Origin: Carex sylvatica
Taxonomy: Eukaryota > Streptophyta > Magnoliopsida > Poales > Cyperaceae
Direction of reading: 5' to 3'
NCBI GenBank assembly: GCA_964058845.1
Contig: CAXKVR010000473.1
Span: forward strand, 1 to 64,000
DNA: 64,000 nucleotides
Positions 49,101 to 60,809 of the stretch are shown here, one piece after another. The notes beneath the pieces are model-generated. The model saw nothing but the letters and a program-made list of their open reading frames with translations. It was not told the DNA's origin and ran no database searches. Position 1 is the first letter of the stretch. The number at the start of each line of letters is the position of its first letter. Made by a program: the position numbers and the translations under genes.

Positions 49101-52100
49101 CTCAGGACAGCCAAGCAGTGCGGGACCCAGGAGAGCATCCGAATCTTCTTCATGGTTGTTGCTTATCAATAAACTCTCCAAACAGTCCCAGTTGCCTGTA
49201 TGATTCGTTCTATCTAAAGTTACATTTATTCTTTAGTACTGTCAACCTTGGTTTTCAGTTTGCTTGCAATGTCGGACTGGATGCCTGGTAACACTGTTCT
49301 AGTTCAATTTTCAATGGAAATGTTGCAGGTTGTGATCTTTTGTTTCTCGAAGAATCGCTGTGATAAATCAGCTGACATGATGTACACAACTGACCTTACC
49401 AGCCACTCCGAGAAGAGTGAGATACGCTTGTTTTGTGATAAAGCCTTTTCACGCCTTAAAGGCTCTGATAGGGACCTTCCGCAGGTGATTTTCTCTTTCC
49501 TAAATACTGCCACCATACCAGCTAGTAAATATTGATGTTTTGGCATCAAACAGAATCGAGGCATGTCGCGTCAATGTGTGCTGTTTCTCCTCAGGTTATA
49601 AGAATTCAAGGCTTGCTGAAAAGAGGAATAGGAGTGCATCATGCCGGGCTCCTTCCTATTGTCAAGGAAGTTGTTGAGATGCTTTTTTGCCGTGGCGTTA
49701 TCAAGGTTACCTTTTGTACAATATTCTTTTTTTGACAAAAGTGGTATTTATCACCAGTTTCATTACGAAACAAAAGAGTTTATACATCATGAGTAAAAAG
49801 GAAATGCTAACATATAGTCAAGCGACATCTAATAGTCAAAAAACTATCACAGTAAGATAACAGTATCAGAATAACATCTAACAGCATAGACTAAAAATCA
49901 TACTAACATGACATGAAATAGTAATACTAAATGGAATCAGAAATGGCTATAACACTAGAAGAGGAGGCACTAACTGATGAAGAAGAAATACTAAGCAGAA
50001 GGCCAGCAGCACGATCAATAGCATCAGAAACTGCTCGGTCACTCAAATAATCAGTTAAGGCCAACCCGTCTAAACCAAGACCAGGGTTCTCGTCGGAAAC
50101 CAGCATGGAGCTGTCCTAGTCCTGTGTGTCCGTGTTGGATAATACTATCAGAGGGCCTATCTGAGGCAAAGAAGAAACATCAAAAGGCATAATCAAAGAT
50201 AATTTAAAATAAGAATTATCTAATCGTGACTTACACCAAAATGTAGTTAAAGCAATAATAGAAGCAGCTACAGACCTAATAGAAGGTATAGGAGAATTTT
50301 GAAAACAAACCTTATTTCGTGTTGACCATACAATCCAAAGAGTTGCAGCTCTAATCAATTCCACTAATAGTGAATTCTTTAATGGAATCCAATAATCAAA
50401 ATACCAAAGATCAGAAACTTCAGTACAATTAAAATGAAAGTTGTTATGATTACCAATTCAAGTTCATAAAGAATAAATAAAAGGACAAGTAATAAAGAGG
50501 TGATCGACAGTTTCTGGGGCACTATAGAAAACACAATCAATATTTCCATGCCAACTCCGTGATTGTAAATTGCATTTAGTAAGTATTTTATCTTGTCTAA
50601 GTAACCAAACGAAAACCTTAATCTTAAGGGGAATCTTGGCCTTCCAAAGAGTAATGTAAATATTAGTTGGAACACCTCTAAAAGACAATCATTTATAAAG
50701 AGGATTTATAGTAAAAAGACCAGATGAATTTCATCTCCATAATATTCGGTTAGGACATGATGAGTCTAATGAATAAGAAGAGAAAAGTCATAAAAGTTGT
50801 AACCATTCAGAAAAAATAATATCAGTTAATTGCCTATTAAATTGGAATGATAAAGGAAAAGTAGTAAACACATCGGCTACAGTGATGTTAGGGTTAGAAA
50901 TAATTCTAAAAAGATTAAGAAAAACACAATATAAAGCACAATTGTCAGTACCATGCCAACGACCAAAAAGATGTATTGGAACCATCGCCTACAACTCTAT
51001 CAATACCCATATCAAATATTTGAGTAAGATCTAAAATACTAGACCAAAAAAATGAAAAACTATTAGAATCTAAACCATTGAAGTCATATTTGACAATAAG
51101 AATTGATTTTCACTTTCCTTCAACAGATGGATCTTTAAAACGAAATCACCATTTAGCTAAGAGAGAAATATTCATGTAATTAAGGTTTAAAACACCTAAG
51201 CCCCCATGATTCTTAGGCAAACAAACATTTGACCACTTAATGAGATTATATCTCTTCCTTCCAGTAGCACCATTAGACTAAAGAAATCGTTTTCTAATTA
51301 TATCAATTTTATTTCTAATAGTGACAGGCATTCTATAAATTGATAACCAATGCAAGGGCATATATGTCAAAACAGAATTTAATAACGTAACCCTACCTCC
51401 AAGAGATAATAGAGAACCTTTCCAAGTTTGTAACTTTTTTTCTATTTTTTCAACCAAAAGAAACCAATTAGAAACAACCAACTTCTTCCAATGTAAAGGA
51501 ACCCCTAAATATGTAATTGACAAAGTACTCATTCTACAATTTAATTGTCTAGCTAAAAGAGTAGCTTCTTGAGTTGATAAATTAAGGGGAATAAGTTCAC
51601 TTTTATCAAAGTTAATCTTCAAACCAGACAAATTTTCAAAACCTAATAAAAGAAATTTCAGATGTTCAACCATCAGGGAATTAACCTCCAAAAATAATAA
51701 AGTATCATCGGCAAAGTGTAAATTCAAAATCTTAATATTAGTACCTAATCCAGATATCAAGCCAGCCGACTGAGCCTTACTTAAAATCTTATTAAGAGCA
51801 TCAGCAGCTAGATCGAAAAGAAGAGGGGATAAAGGATTCCCTTGCCTAAGACCCTGTTTACAATGGAAATAATCACCTAACTCTCCATTAAACGAAATAC
51901 AAGTCCTTCCACTACGTAAGATATCACCAATCCAATTAATAAAGAGATTACCAAAACTCCTAGCAGCTAATGTCTCAAGCAAAAAATCCCAATTAACCTT
52001 ATCAAATGTTTTTTCAAAGTCAAGTTTGAGAATAATGTCTTTCTGTTTAGATAACCTTACTTGATGGAGGATTTCATGGAGGATTTCATGGAGGATTTCA

Positions 52101-55100
52101 TGGGCACTAACAATATTATCTCCTATTAACCGACCTTTAATAAAAGCAGCTTGAGAATCATCTATAAGAGGATCTAAAACTAAAGAAAATCTATTAGTTA
52201 ATAATTTAGTAATCATCTTAAAGCTACAATTAATAAGACTAATGGGTCTATAATTTGTAATCGAAGAGGTATCCGCCTTCTTAGGAATCAAACAGATGGA
52301 AGCTAAGTTAATATGTTGTAAAAAGCTAGAAATAATCGTAAGAGATCAGGGTGAACCAGGTCCCAAAAAGACTGATAAAATAAGAAAGATAATCCATTAG
52401 GACCTGGGGTTTACCAGGGTTACATGAAAAAACTGTTTTTTTAATTTCCTCCAAAGAAAATGGTAAATCAAGAGAAATTTGTTGAGGAAGAGAAAGTTTT
52501 TCGGAATCTGATCAAAGATCAGGATGAAGAGATAGTAATCGAGATGAACTAGTCTCTAATAAATCCTTATAATAAGAAGTAATGTGATGCTTGAGAACTA
52601 CAGAGTCATATTCAGGTATACCATTAATGCTTAAAGAGGAAATAACATTTTTCTTTTTCCTAAGAGATGCTGCAATATGAAAAAAATTTGTATTTGAATC
52701 ACTTTCTAAAATCCATTTTAATCGAGACCGTTGGTGCCAGAAAATTTCCTCGTCATGATAAATTTTATGAAGTACAATATAAGGACCTCAACTGTGTACA
52801 AGTACAATACTTTTGTTAAATTTATTATACAAGGTCAATGGCATGTTGTCTATGTGCTGTCCTAATCTTTAATGACTTTCTATATCCTTATTTTGAGGCC
52901 AATATTTAGGTTAAACAGATTGTTGACTTTAATTTTTGAGTTCCCTGAGTCTCTATATTCTTGTCTTCTTATAAATACATTACGAGCTACTATATTTGGT
53001 GCTGCAGCAACTATTCAATAAAACCACACAAATCATCTTTAAAGGATCACCACTTTTCAAATTTTTGCCCTTTAGTTTCAAAGTTTCCTGTTTGGCTACT
53101 AAATTTTCCAATTGCTACCAAACTGTCCGTACCAATGGCAATAGTCAAATGTTTGATGGAAATTCATGCCAACGTCCACATTCATGAGATCAGCATGCCG
53201 GCTTTAAGATGAAGATCCTGACACAGACTGATATGATTTGACAGAATAATTACATCTTTTTGATGGATGTATGATGGGGCAGATGCTGTGGTTATTATGA
53301 TTTGCCTTTTTATGTCACTGGGCATGTTCATGCGTTAGTAAAGAAGCATGTTATATTGTTATCCTTCATATCATCAAGTCAGCATGCTTCTGTAAAGAAA
53401 CTCGTAAGGACCACATTGGTAATATGAAAATTTAGGGGCCAAAATGGTGGAAAAGGCGATACTTTAGGGACCATGTGTAATAATATGCGTATGATTTAAT
53501 TGGTTAAGCTGATCCACCTATAAGGTTGATTTGATTCATTCATTGTAGGTTCTCTTTTCAACTGAGACCTTTGCAATGGGAGTGAATGCTCCGGCAAGAA
53601 CAGTAGGTTTTTTCAATCTTCTTTCAACTTCATATGACACTGATCCTTGATAGTTATGTGCAAATCAAGTAAATTGAGGAGGAACCTACTTCATCTCTCT
53701 GTTTTGTCTTTTTTTTTTTGGCTTGAACACATACACAATAAAGGTGGTGTTTGATTCCTTGAGGAAATTTGATGGGAAAGAGTACAGAGGGTTGTTAGCA
53801 GGGGAGTATATACAAATGGCAGGACGAGCTGGTCGTCGCGGCCTTGATAACATTGGCACTGTCATAGTGATGTGTCGTGACGACATCCCTGAAGAGAGCG
53901 ACTTGAAAAATCTCATTGTAGGAAAACCCACCCGCCTTGAGTCTCAGTTCCGACTCACCTACACCATGATCATGCACCTCCTTCGTGTCGAAGACCTTAA
54001 GGTAGCAGCTTGTTAATATTTATTTATTGAGTGAGGCTATGGTACTATGCATAGCACGGATTGGTCTGTACTATGGATCAATATCTTTGTATTCAAAGTC
54101 AAATAGTCGATCTGAATTGTTCAACATTATTTTCATATGAAAATGTACTTTGCAGGCTTAAATTTTACATTTTTTAGAATTTTTTTTACTATTTTTTTAG
54201 ATATGTAGAAAATCAGTTGATCTAAAGATTCTAAATCACTCAAAAGTAGTGATTTCTATCTTAAAAAATAGTAAAAAAAATTCTAAAAAATGTAAATTTT
54301 AAGTCTGCGAAGTATATTTTCATATGGAAATCATGTTAAACAATTCGGTTCGACTATTTGAACTTTGAAAACTAAGATATTGATCGATAGTATGGACCAA
54401 TCCGTGCTATGCATAGTACCACAGCCTGACTCTTTACTTATTTATTCATTTACCTCTTTATTTGCACGAAAGAATGGAAGATGTCTTATATTTGTTTCTT
54501 TGTGCCTAGGTTGAAGACATGCTAAAGAGAAGCTTTGCTGAGTTCCATGCTCAGAAGAATTTGCCTGAAATGCAAAAGCAACTTCTACTGAAGCTACGCA
54601 AGCCTCTTGAAGCTATCGAGTACGTGTTCTTCTTGCACCTCTATATTGTCCAAATGCAGCTATGAGAAATTAATAAACATTGGTGTTGCTCAGATGCATA
54701 AAAGGAGATCCAGCAATTGAAGAGTACTATGATATGGCAGTACAGGCAGAGACATACAGAGAAGCAGTAGCAGAGGCAATCATGCAGTCGCCCTCTGCTC
54801 AGCAACTTCTTTCTCTTGGAAGAGTTGTCATTGTCAAATCACAATTAGTTGAGTTTTTTATTGTTGAAGTTCTTGTCATCTTTTCTATTGTTTCAGAACT
54901 TTGAAATAACTGAGGTTCAATTTACAGGGAGAAGAGCATTTGCTGGGTGTAGTACTCAAGTCCCCATCTGCTACTTACAAAAACTACCTTGTTTTAGTCC
55001 TGACGACTGAATCCCCTACTAATACATCAGCATCATTACCATCACCGATTCAATCTGTACCGAACAGAGATCAATTAGACAAAGGAGGCGGTGGTGTTTT

Positions 55101-56956
55101 TTTATTGGCCCCAAAGAGTAAAAGGGGATTGGATGATGACTACTCTGTCTCATCAAGTTATTCTCGCAAAGGAACAGGTGTTGTGAATATAGAGGTGCCA
55201 AAGTATGGTGCGGCAGCTGGTACAAACTATGCGGTTATTGCACTGGAGAGTAATACAAAGGAGATAATAAGCATATGTGATAGAAAAATGAAGATAGATC
55301 AGGTGAAGCTTCTAGAACAACCGAGCAATGCCGTCTACTCAAAGACCGTTCAGGAGCTTATGGGGCAAAAGACTGGTGGAAACAAATACCCTCCTGTCTT
55401 AGACCCTCTTAAAGGTATAGCTGTGAAGAGTGAGGCTATGGTACTATGCATAGCGCGGATTGATCCATACTACAGATCAATATTTTCATTTTCAAAGTTA
55501 AAATAGTCAATATGAACAGTTCAACATGATTTCCATATGAAAATGTTCTCGCAGACTAAAATTTTCATTTTTAGAAATTTTTTTACTACATTTTAGATAG
55601 GTAGAAAATCACTACTTCTGAATGGTCTAGAATTTTTAGATCAAGTGATTTTCTACCTATCTAAAAAATTCTAAAAGATGGAAAATTTGATCTACAAGTA
55701 CATTTTCATATGGAGATCATGTGGAATGATTCAGATCACTTGTTTGGACTTTGAAAATGGAGATATTGATCCATAGTACGGACCAATATGCGCTATGCAT
55801 AGTACCATAGCCTCACTCTTAACTTGAATTCAACACCATACTCAAAAAGTTATTTAGTTTGTGACAGGACATGATATAGACATATAGTAACATTCATACA
55901 GCTCTGAAGTTGAAGGATATGGATGTTGTGGAGAAATACTGGGCGTACAATATGCTACTGGAAAAAATGACTGAGAACAAGTGCCATGGCTGTATTAAAT
56001 TCAAAGAGCATATTTCCTTGATTAAGGAGCAAAAAAGGCACAAAGAGGAGGTTAATGCTTTAAAATTCCAAATGTCTGATGAGGCTCTCCAGCAGATGCC
56101 TGACTTCCAAGGCCGCGTATTAAATCTCTCCTCTTTCTTCACTTTCTTTTTTTCTTTCTTTCTGTTGTTTGACTCCAAAACGACAACAAAAAAATGCAGA
56201 TAGATGTGCTGAAGGAAATAAATTGCATAGATGAAGATCTAGTTGTGCAACTAAAGGGGAGGGTGGCATGCGAGATGAACTCGGGTGAAGAGTTAATTTG
56301 CACAGAGTGTTTATTTGAGAACCAATTAGATGACCTCGAACCCGAAGAAGCTGTTGCTGTCATGTCCGCTCTTGTTTTCCAACAGAATAACACATCTGAA
56401 CCCTTTCTTACTCCCAAGCTAACTCTGGCTATCAAAAGGTACGTAATTTCAGACTGACTTTACTATTATTTCTCTTTTTCTTCCTATAAACACTTGCATG
56501 CAACTAAAAATGCTTTTCTTCTATTAGACTTCATGATACAGCAATCAGACTAGGGGAGCTACAAGCTCACTTCAAAGTAGCCGTGGACCCACAGGACTAC
56601 GCACGTGACAATCTGAAGTTTGGCCTTGTTGAAGTTGTGTATGAATGGGCCAAGGTGCTGCCTAGTTGATCTTTCTCCTCTTCTACTGTTTAAGACGCTG
56701 CTTAATAATTTTCTTTTCTTTTTGTGCTGTGTGTATTTTACAGGGAACTCCATTTGCAGAGATTTGCGAGTTAACAGATGTGTCAGAAGGGCTGATAGTG
56801 AGAACAATAGTACGATTAGATGAAACCTGTAGAGAGTTTAAGAATGCTGCTGCAATTATGGGAAATTCTGCTCTTTTTAAGAAGATGGAAGTAGCTTCTA
56901 ATGCCATTAAGCGTGACATTGTTTTTGCCGCTAGTCTCTACGTAACTGGTGTCTGA
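43104..56956 (+). CDS. SKI2: SKI2-type DExH-box RNA helicase (cytoplasmic exosome cofactor)
   Basis: 22 exons: 43104-43466, 44098-44388, 44490-44570, 45544-45757, 45826-45989, 46078-46185, 46273-46374, 46755-46955, 47084-47194, 48671-48738, 48834-49197, 49329-49484, 49595-49705, 53549-53602, 53744-54001, 54510-54619, 54694-54847, 54928-55414, 55902-56116, 56200-56438, 56528-56654 and 56744-56956. They join in phase to 1396 residues, near the roughly 1350 of Arabidopsis SKI2. Helicase motifs are intact: AHTSAGKT (422-429), DEVH (512-515), SAT (543-545), [10 protein letters not shown] (820-829). Exon 11 adds a Gly/Gln/Ser-rich insert. The last exons form a DSHCT domain ending [13 protein letters not shown]2 works with SKI3 and SKI8 to feed RNA into the cytoplasmic exosome and limits siRNA production from mRNAs (known for the family). 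Introns 1, 3, 13, 15 and 18 contain transposons, yet every exon is preserved. Confidence 0.95.
43541..44096. mobile_element. hAT-like element abutting SKI2 exon 2
   Basis: The 556 bp element runs from TAGGGGTGTTCATTGG to CCAATGAACACCCCTA, perfect inverted repeats. The flanks are GATACAAC (43533-43540) and GATACAAG (44097-44104), an 8 bp duplication with one change. The body is rich in GGTTTGGTT words and related to 21886-22372. Its last base is the A of the AG that precedes SKI2 exon 2. Confidence 0.9.
45066..45236 (+). mobile_element. 3' fragment of an RTE-type LINE in SKI2 intron 3
   Basis: The segment contains CCTGTCCCAAGCCAGGATAA, GGAGGAGGGTTG and the terminal CTCCAACTTGTTTGGGACTA followed by AAGGCTTTGTTGTTGT. 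This order is characteristic of the 3' ends of plant RTE-type LINEs, which finish in TTG repeats. It is strongly 5'-truncated and has no coding part. Confidence 0.65.
49725..52771 (-). mobile_element. 5'-truncated L1-type LINE in SKI2 intron 13
   Basis: The 3047 bp insertion is bounded by GTACAATAT (49716-49724 and 52772-52780). It lies opposite to the gene; its 3' end, at left, shows a short A-rich tail (TTTTTTT on the plus strand). It starts after the endonuclease region and includes reverse transcriptase, a zf-RVT/RNase H-like tail and several stop codons and frameshifts, so it cannot move by itself. Confidence 0.92.
51278..52291 (-). pseudogene. LINE reverse transcriptase (ORF2 fragment)
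   Basis: A 337-codon open stretch carries the order expected of a plant L1 reverse transcriptase: [22 protein letters not shown] (usually KLDFxKAFD), [14 protein letters not shown] and the catalytic HFADDTLLF, then YLGVPL and GRVTLL. Upstream and downstream parts of ORF2 continue in the same or shifted frames with stops (for example near 52500 and 52410). The zf-RVT part is recognisable at about 50460-50690, and the C-terminal part at 50116-50364. A 12 bp unit encoding EILH is repeated three times at about 52066-52101, an unusual in-frame expansion. Confidence 0.9.
54029..54432. mobile_element. TIR element, GAGTGAGGC family, in SKI2 intron 15
   Basis: Ends are GAGTGAGGCTATGGTACT and AGTACCACAGCCTGACTC. 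The flanks TTTATTTATT and TTTACTTATT form a 10 bp duplication with one mismatch. The 404 bp body matches the copy at 3142-3531. Confidence 0.85.
55428..55818. mobile_element. TIR element, GAGTGAGGC family, in SKI2 intron 18
   Basis: Ends are GAGTGAGGCTATGGTACT and the complement. It begins 13 bp after the exon 18 donor (AAAG|GTATAG at 55414/55415), so the open frame of exon 18 runs on into the element if the intron is kept. No clear duplication remains. Confidence 0.85.
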
Positions 56957-57208
56957 TTCTTACCTCTTTGCTCCCATTAAATGCCTTGCATTCTTGGATG
57001 CCTTTTTCAGCTAAGTTCCGAAATGTTTCAAATTTCACTCCTACAACTATCAGGAGTGCAAGTTAATATAGCTAATTTTTGGTTCTCTATAGTAATGTTT
57101 TCCGTCTATTTTGTTTAAAATGCGTTTGATTTCGTTCATGCATCTATGTGACCCTCCGTATAGCACACATCAGCTCCAAAAATATGCCTTTATGCTCATA
57201 CAATAAAC

Positions 57209-57402
57209 GAGTGAAGCTATGGTAATATGCATATCAATATAAAGATCGACCGAGCTATGAATTTATATTTTTCTTTTTAAAGTTCAAATAGTCAGAATTG
57301 ACTGTTAAACATCATTTTTATATGAAAATGTACATGGAGACCAAATTTTATATTTTTTAGAAACTGTTTGCTTGTCGTATACATATTATCATAGCCTCAC
57401 TC
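57209..57402. mobile_element. TIR element, GAGTGAGGC family, internally deleted copy
   Basis: Starts GAGTGAAGCTATGGTA and ends ATAGCCTCACTC but is only 194 bp, about half the usual length. ATAAAC adjoins both ends, part of an imperfect duplication. It lies about 250 bp past the SKI2 stop codon and may be transcribed in the 3' UTR. Confidence 0.75.
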
Positions 57403-57859
57403 ATAAACAACTAGCCTAGTAAACTCGAGGGAGAAAAAATAATAATAACTAGCCCAGTAAACAACCACAAGTGCTTTTAGCAGAGATCTTAAGATTCTAC
57501 ACTGGTTTTGACTAATGGGAGTGTTCGGGGAATGTATGAAATAGTGAAAAATTAAAAAGAGAAGAGACTTCTATTACATATTATTATTTAAATTTGTGTT
57601 CGGCACAACTAGAACAATGGAAGTGTGGAATTGAATTTATATCAATATAGAAAAAAGTCACTGTTTATCAATTCCATATTTTCTATGAAATAATGGGGAT
57701 GAAATAGAAATGGCCAAGTACAAAAAAAAAAAGATTTTGACTGCATATTTCTATTTCAATTTCACCTTTTTCACCTTTTCTCAATTCCACTCGGAGCAAC
57801 TATTCCATCACAATTTTATATTTTTCCTCTATTCCCACTGTGCCAAAAATCTGTATCGT

Positions 57860-58045
57860 TCCAGATGGATTCGACTCTGCTGTTCTTCAAATAGGAGAGC
57901 AAGATCCTGTTATTTAAAATCGGACCGTTGAATTTTTTTATTTACGGATTTTAATACAGATGAACGATTTGATTTAAAATAACAGGATCATACTCTCCTG
58001 CTCTTCTATTTGGAGAGTAGTGGAGTTGGTTCCATTCCAGATACC
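57860..58045. mobile_element. Small foldback element
   Basis: The arms CTTCAAATAGGAGAGCAAGA and CTCCAAATAGAAGAGCAGGA (inverted) are both followed by a GATCCTGTTATTT(T)AAAT block. About 185 bp; non-coding; borders are approximate. Confidence 0.6.
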
Positions 58046-58549
58046 TGAAATGCAAGTGATAAATCCGAACTGTTTTTTTTAACTTGGCATGAATCTCAAA
58101 GCAGTACCCCTAAACAGGCACCGGGGGGACACGGACTCCTGTGCCAAACAGGTCTATTAATAAGAACTTTCATTGCTCCAGAACCGTTACATGCGGCCAT
58201 GCGGGTATTAAAAATAAAAAATACTGGCTGAAGAAAAGAAGAAGTAAATCATATTTGAAAATATAAAGGGAACCAAGGATAACATTATTAAAAGTGTATT
58301 ACATAATACATGCCTGTGAAGAATTGCGTGGTTGTTGGGGACGCAAGTAGAATAAAAAAATCCCCAAAAAATGGCCCAAATAACTAAAAATTCCCCAAAC
58401 TTAGTGACGTGATCCTTTTTTTGCTGCTGTCGTTTGCAATTACAACTTAATGTGGGTGTACTTATTTCTATTTCTGTGAGACCGAGAACCAGGGAGAAGT
58501 GAAAGAACAAAAAGAAAGGGAAAAAATTGAAAAGGCTATTGAGTTTTGC

Positions 58550-60594
58550 CTAGTGTTTCATCAAGGATTTTTTTATCTGCACATAAAAAATAAAGAAGAT
58601 ATTAAGTTAGAACAAAATGTCAAAAAGAAGAAAATCTAATGCATGTAATGGCTAGTGGTGAATTAGAGCTAGCCAGTATAAATGAATATAACAAAATGTA
58701 ATGGTCATTAATTGAAAGATGGTATATAGGTAGATAGGAGAAAGTAGAAATACCTGCTCCAGAGTCAAAAACATGATAACATTCCATGATCCTAGCCTAA
58801 TGAAATTTGGGATGAAGCCCTTGTAAAATGCAAATATTCCCTGCAATTAATCATACATTTTGCTTTAGTTAGCTATACAATTTACATTCTTCCGATGGTT
58901 TAAAGGAGTCGCTACTTAAGCTAGAAATGGTGCTCCAGAATTTACTGTGCTAACATTTCTGGCAATATGAATACTGTATTTGCAATTTCATTTTCTTGTA
59001 CTGTTTGCTACCTATTAAAATTTAATAAATAAACATCAAATGCTAAAAGAAGGAAAATTATATAAAGGAAGGAGTAGCATACATCATTCTTCAAAGTTCT
59101 GATAAAGCAATCAAGGGTACTTTTGTATGATGGATCCCCCATCATTCTTGATTTCACCTGTAGAATGCAACACCCATAAAAAGGTTGTTCTCAATAGTAT
59201 AACAGTTTAATGATAGACTAATAGCAGCATATGCATATAAATATACCACATCAATAGGAGAACCTATGCAGACAGCAAAAAACCCAGCACCTAATCCGGC
59301 CAAAAGATGAGCCCAAACATTATCAGAGAACCCAATCTTCAATATTGTCTGAAATCAATATAGCAAAGTAAATAGTTAATAGTTCATTAAAAGGTTGAGT
59401 TAACCGATAAATCAGCATCAGTAATGAACTTTTTGATTTGAAACCTGTTTCACTTGATCATAGCTGGCCAATTCTGCAGCATTTACTATGGCATTTCGAG
59501 CAATGTTAGGTCCAAGCCCAGTCCATAGAGCCCCCAATCCTTCCTGAAATTAATATAAAAATTCAAAGATATGTAGCAAACTTCGAAATACAACCCATAA
59601 ATCAAGACAACAGTAAACCTGTCTAATGATAGTGGCATAAGCACTCAGTGCTCCAGAGTATCGTCTCTTGGCACCTGCGGCGAGTTTTCCTTCGGATTGA
59701 AGTCTTACTTTGACCAGATCAGTTGGATTTGCTACTATAATTGCTATTGCTCCTGTTGTTAAAAAAACACAAAAACTAAATCAGCCCGCTGCAATGTTTT
59801 GTGTAGTTCTATGCATGATAAATGCTCAGAAATGACCATGAAACACTTAATGAAAATGGAGTAAGATGATCACAATGACGAATACGTACCAGTAGTAAGT
59901 GCAGCAAATATTTTTGTTGACAGAGAAATATCGCCAACAAGATTTCCCCCGCCATAAAAGGATTTAACCTTAATAGTATGATAAACAAGAGAATGAGTTG
60001 AGGAAGATACATACACAAATTACAAGAAAAAGTACAGAAGATTGCTAGAAAGGAAATAAAGAGACAAACAGGATCATAGAGGCCGATACGAAGGCCGCCA
60101 AAGAGACATTGACGGTGAAGACCCGGTACAATGCCTTTCCAAAGAGCAGCTAATCCTTCCTCCTTTGTGATTGTTGCAACGGTGTCGAGCAATCCCTTGT
60201 ATTTGACTGCTGCATCTCCTGCCACAGCTTTCTTTTGCAGCTGAAGCCGTACTTTTGCTGTGTCTATTGGAAGCGTTGTCACCTAAACACCCATAAATAA
60301 CCATGTTATTTCTCAATTTCATATGTTTTTGTTTACTGATATTGTTTACTGATACAATGCAAACTGGCAATTAGGACCAAATACGCTTACAAAATTACTT
60401 GACAACTGGTTTGATTAAACAGATCTTTAAGGAATTAGTTAATTTCTCGGAATTGATAGATCAAAGAAATTAAGCAAGTGTAAGTAATGTGATAGCAGGA
60501 GGGATTTGAGAGAAAAAAAGTGTACCTCGGCGAAACAGGCGGCGATGGCACTACTAACGAATAAAGCAGCGAAGGACAGCTCTTGATCGCTCAT
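58550..60594 (-). CDS. Plant mitochondrial uncoupling protein (PUMP1/2 type carrier)
   Basis: Nine exons on the minus strand: 60594-60526, 60282-60070, 59968-59890, 59752-59619, 59543-59445, 59348-59247, 59157-59083, 58840-58754 and 58576-58550. They join in phase to 294 residues. The three mitochondrial carrier signatures are all present: PIDTAK (28-33), PTDLVK (130-135) and PIDVVK (229-234), with the uncoupling-protein blocks [29 protein letters not shown] and [10 protein letters not shown]. Plant UCPs sit in the inner mitochondrial membrane with six transmembrane helices; they dissipate the proton gradient and also exchange dicarboxylates and amino acids. The gene name (PUMP1 or PUMP2) cannot be chosen from this alone. 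The C-terminus (IKKSLMKH) is about 10 residues shorter than in typical members; an A-run in the last exon makes this the least certain part. Confidence 0.93.
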
Positions 60595-60644
60595 GCTGTC
60601 CACTGCCGAGTTCTCTAAATCAAGCTCAAGTTATGCCTCAGCGC

Positions 60645-60800
60645 AGAGAGAGAGAGAGAGAGAAGAGCCAATGCCAAAATGTGCAAATGTCAAATTGGTT
60701 TCTCTAGATGTTATAGATTAAGAACGCAATGTCAAATTGGTACTTCTCGCAACTGAGAGAGAGGGAGAAGGGAGAAGGGAGAAGAGAGAAAGAGAGGGTT
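60645..60800. repeat. GA/CT-rich tracts in the uncoupling-protein 5' leader
   Basis: GAGAGAGAGAGAGAGAG at about 60647-60664 and GAGAGAGGGAGAAGGGAGAA at about 60755-60800 lie 50-200 bp upstream of the start codon. They are CT tracts on the transcribed strand, as is usual for plant leaders. Confidence 0.7.
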
Positions 60801-60809
60801 GCTATCAAA

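Larger units (their letters stand above)
56957..58549. other. Convergent intergenic region between SKI2 and the uncoupling protein
   Basis: It should hold the SKI2 3' UTR on the left and the uncoupling-protein 3' UTR on the right. Two small elements are listed separately; otherwise the sequence is AT-rich without a gene. Confidence 0.55.

Noticed and set aside
54940..55506. SKI2 open frame continuing into the intron 18 transposon as a possible exonised end
   Set aside because: The downstream exons (55902 onward) continue the conserved protein in phase after the donor at 55414, so read-through is not the main product.
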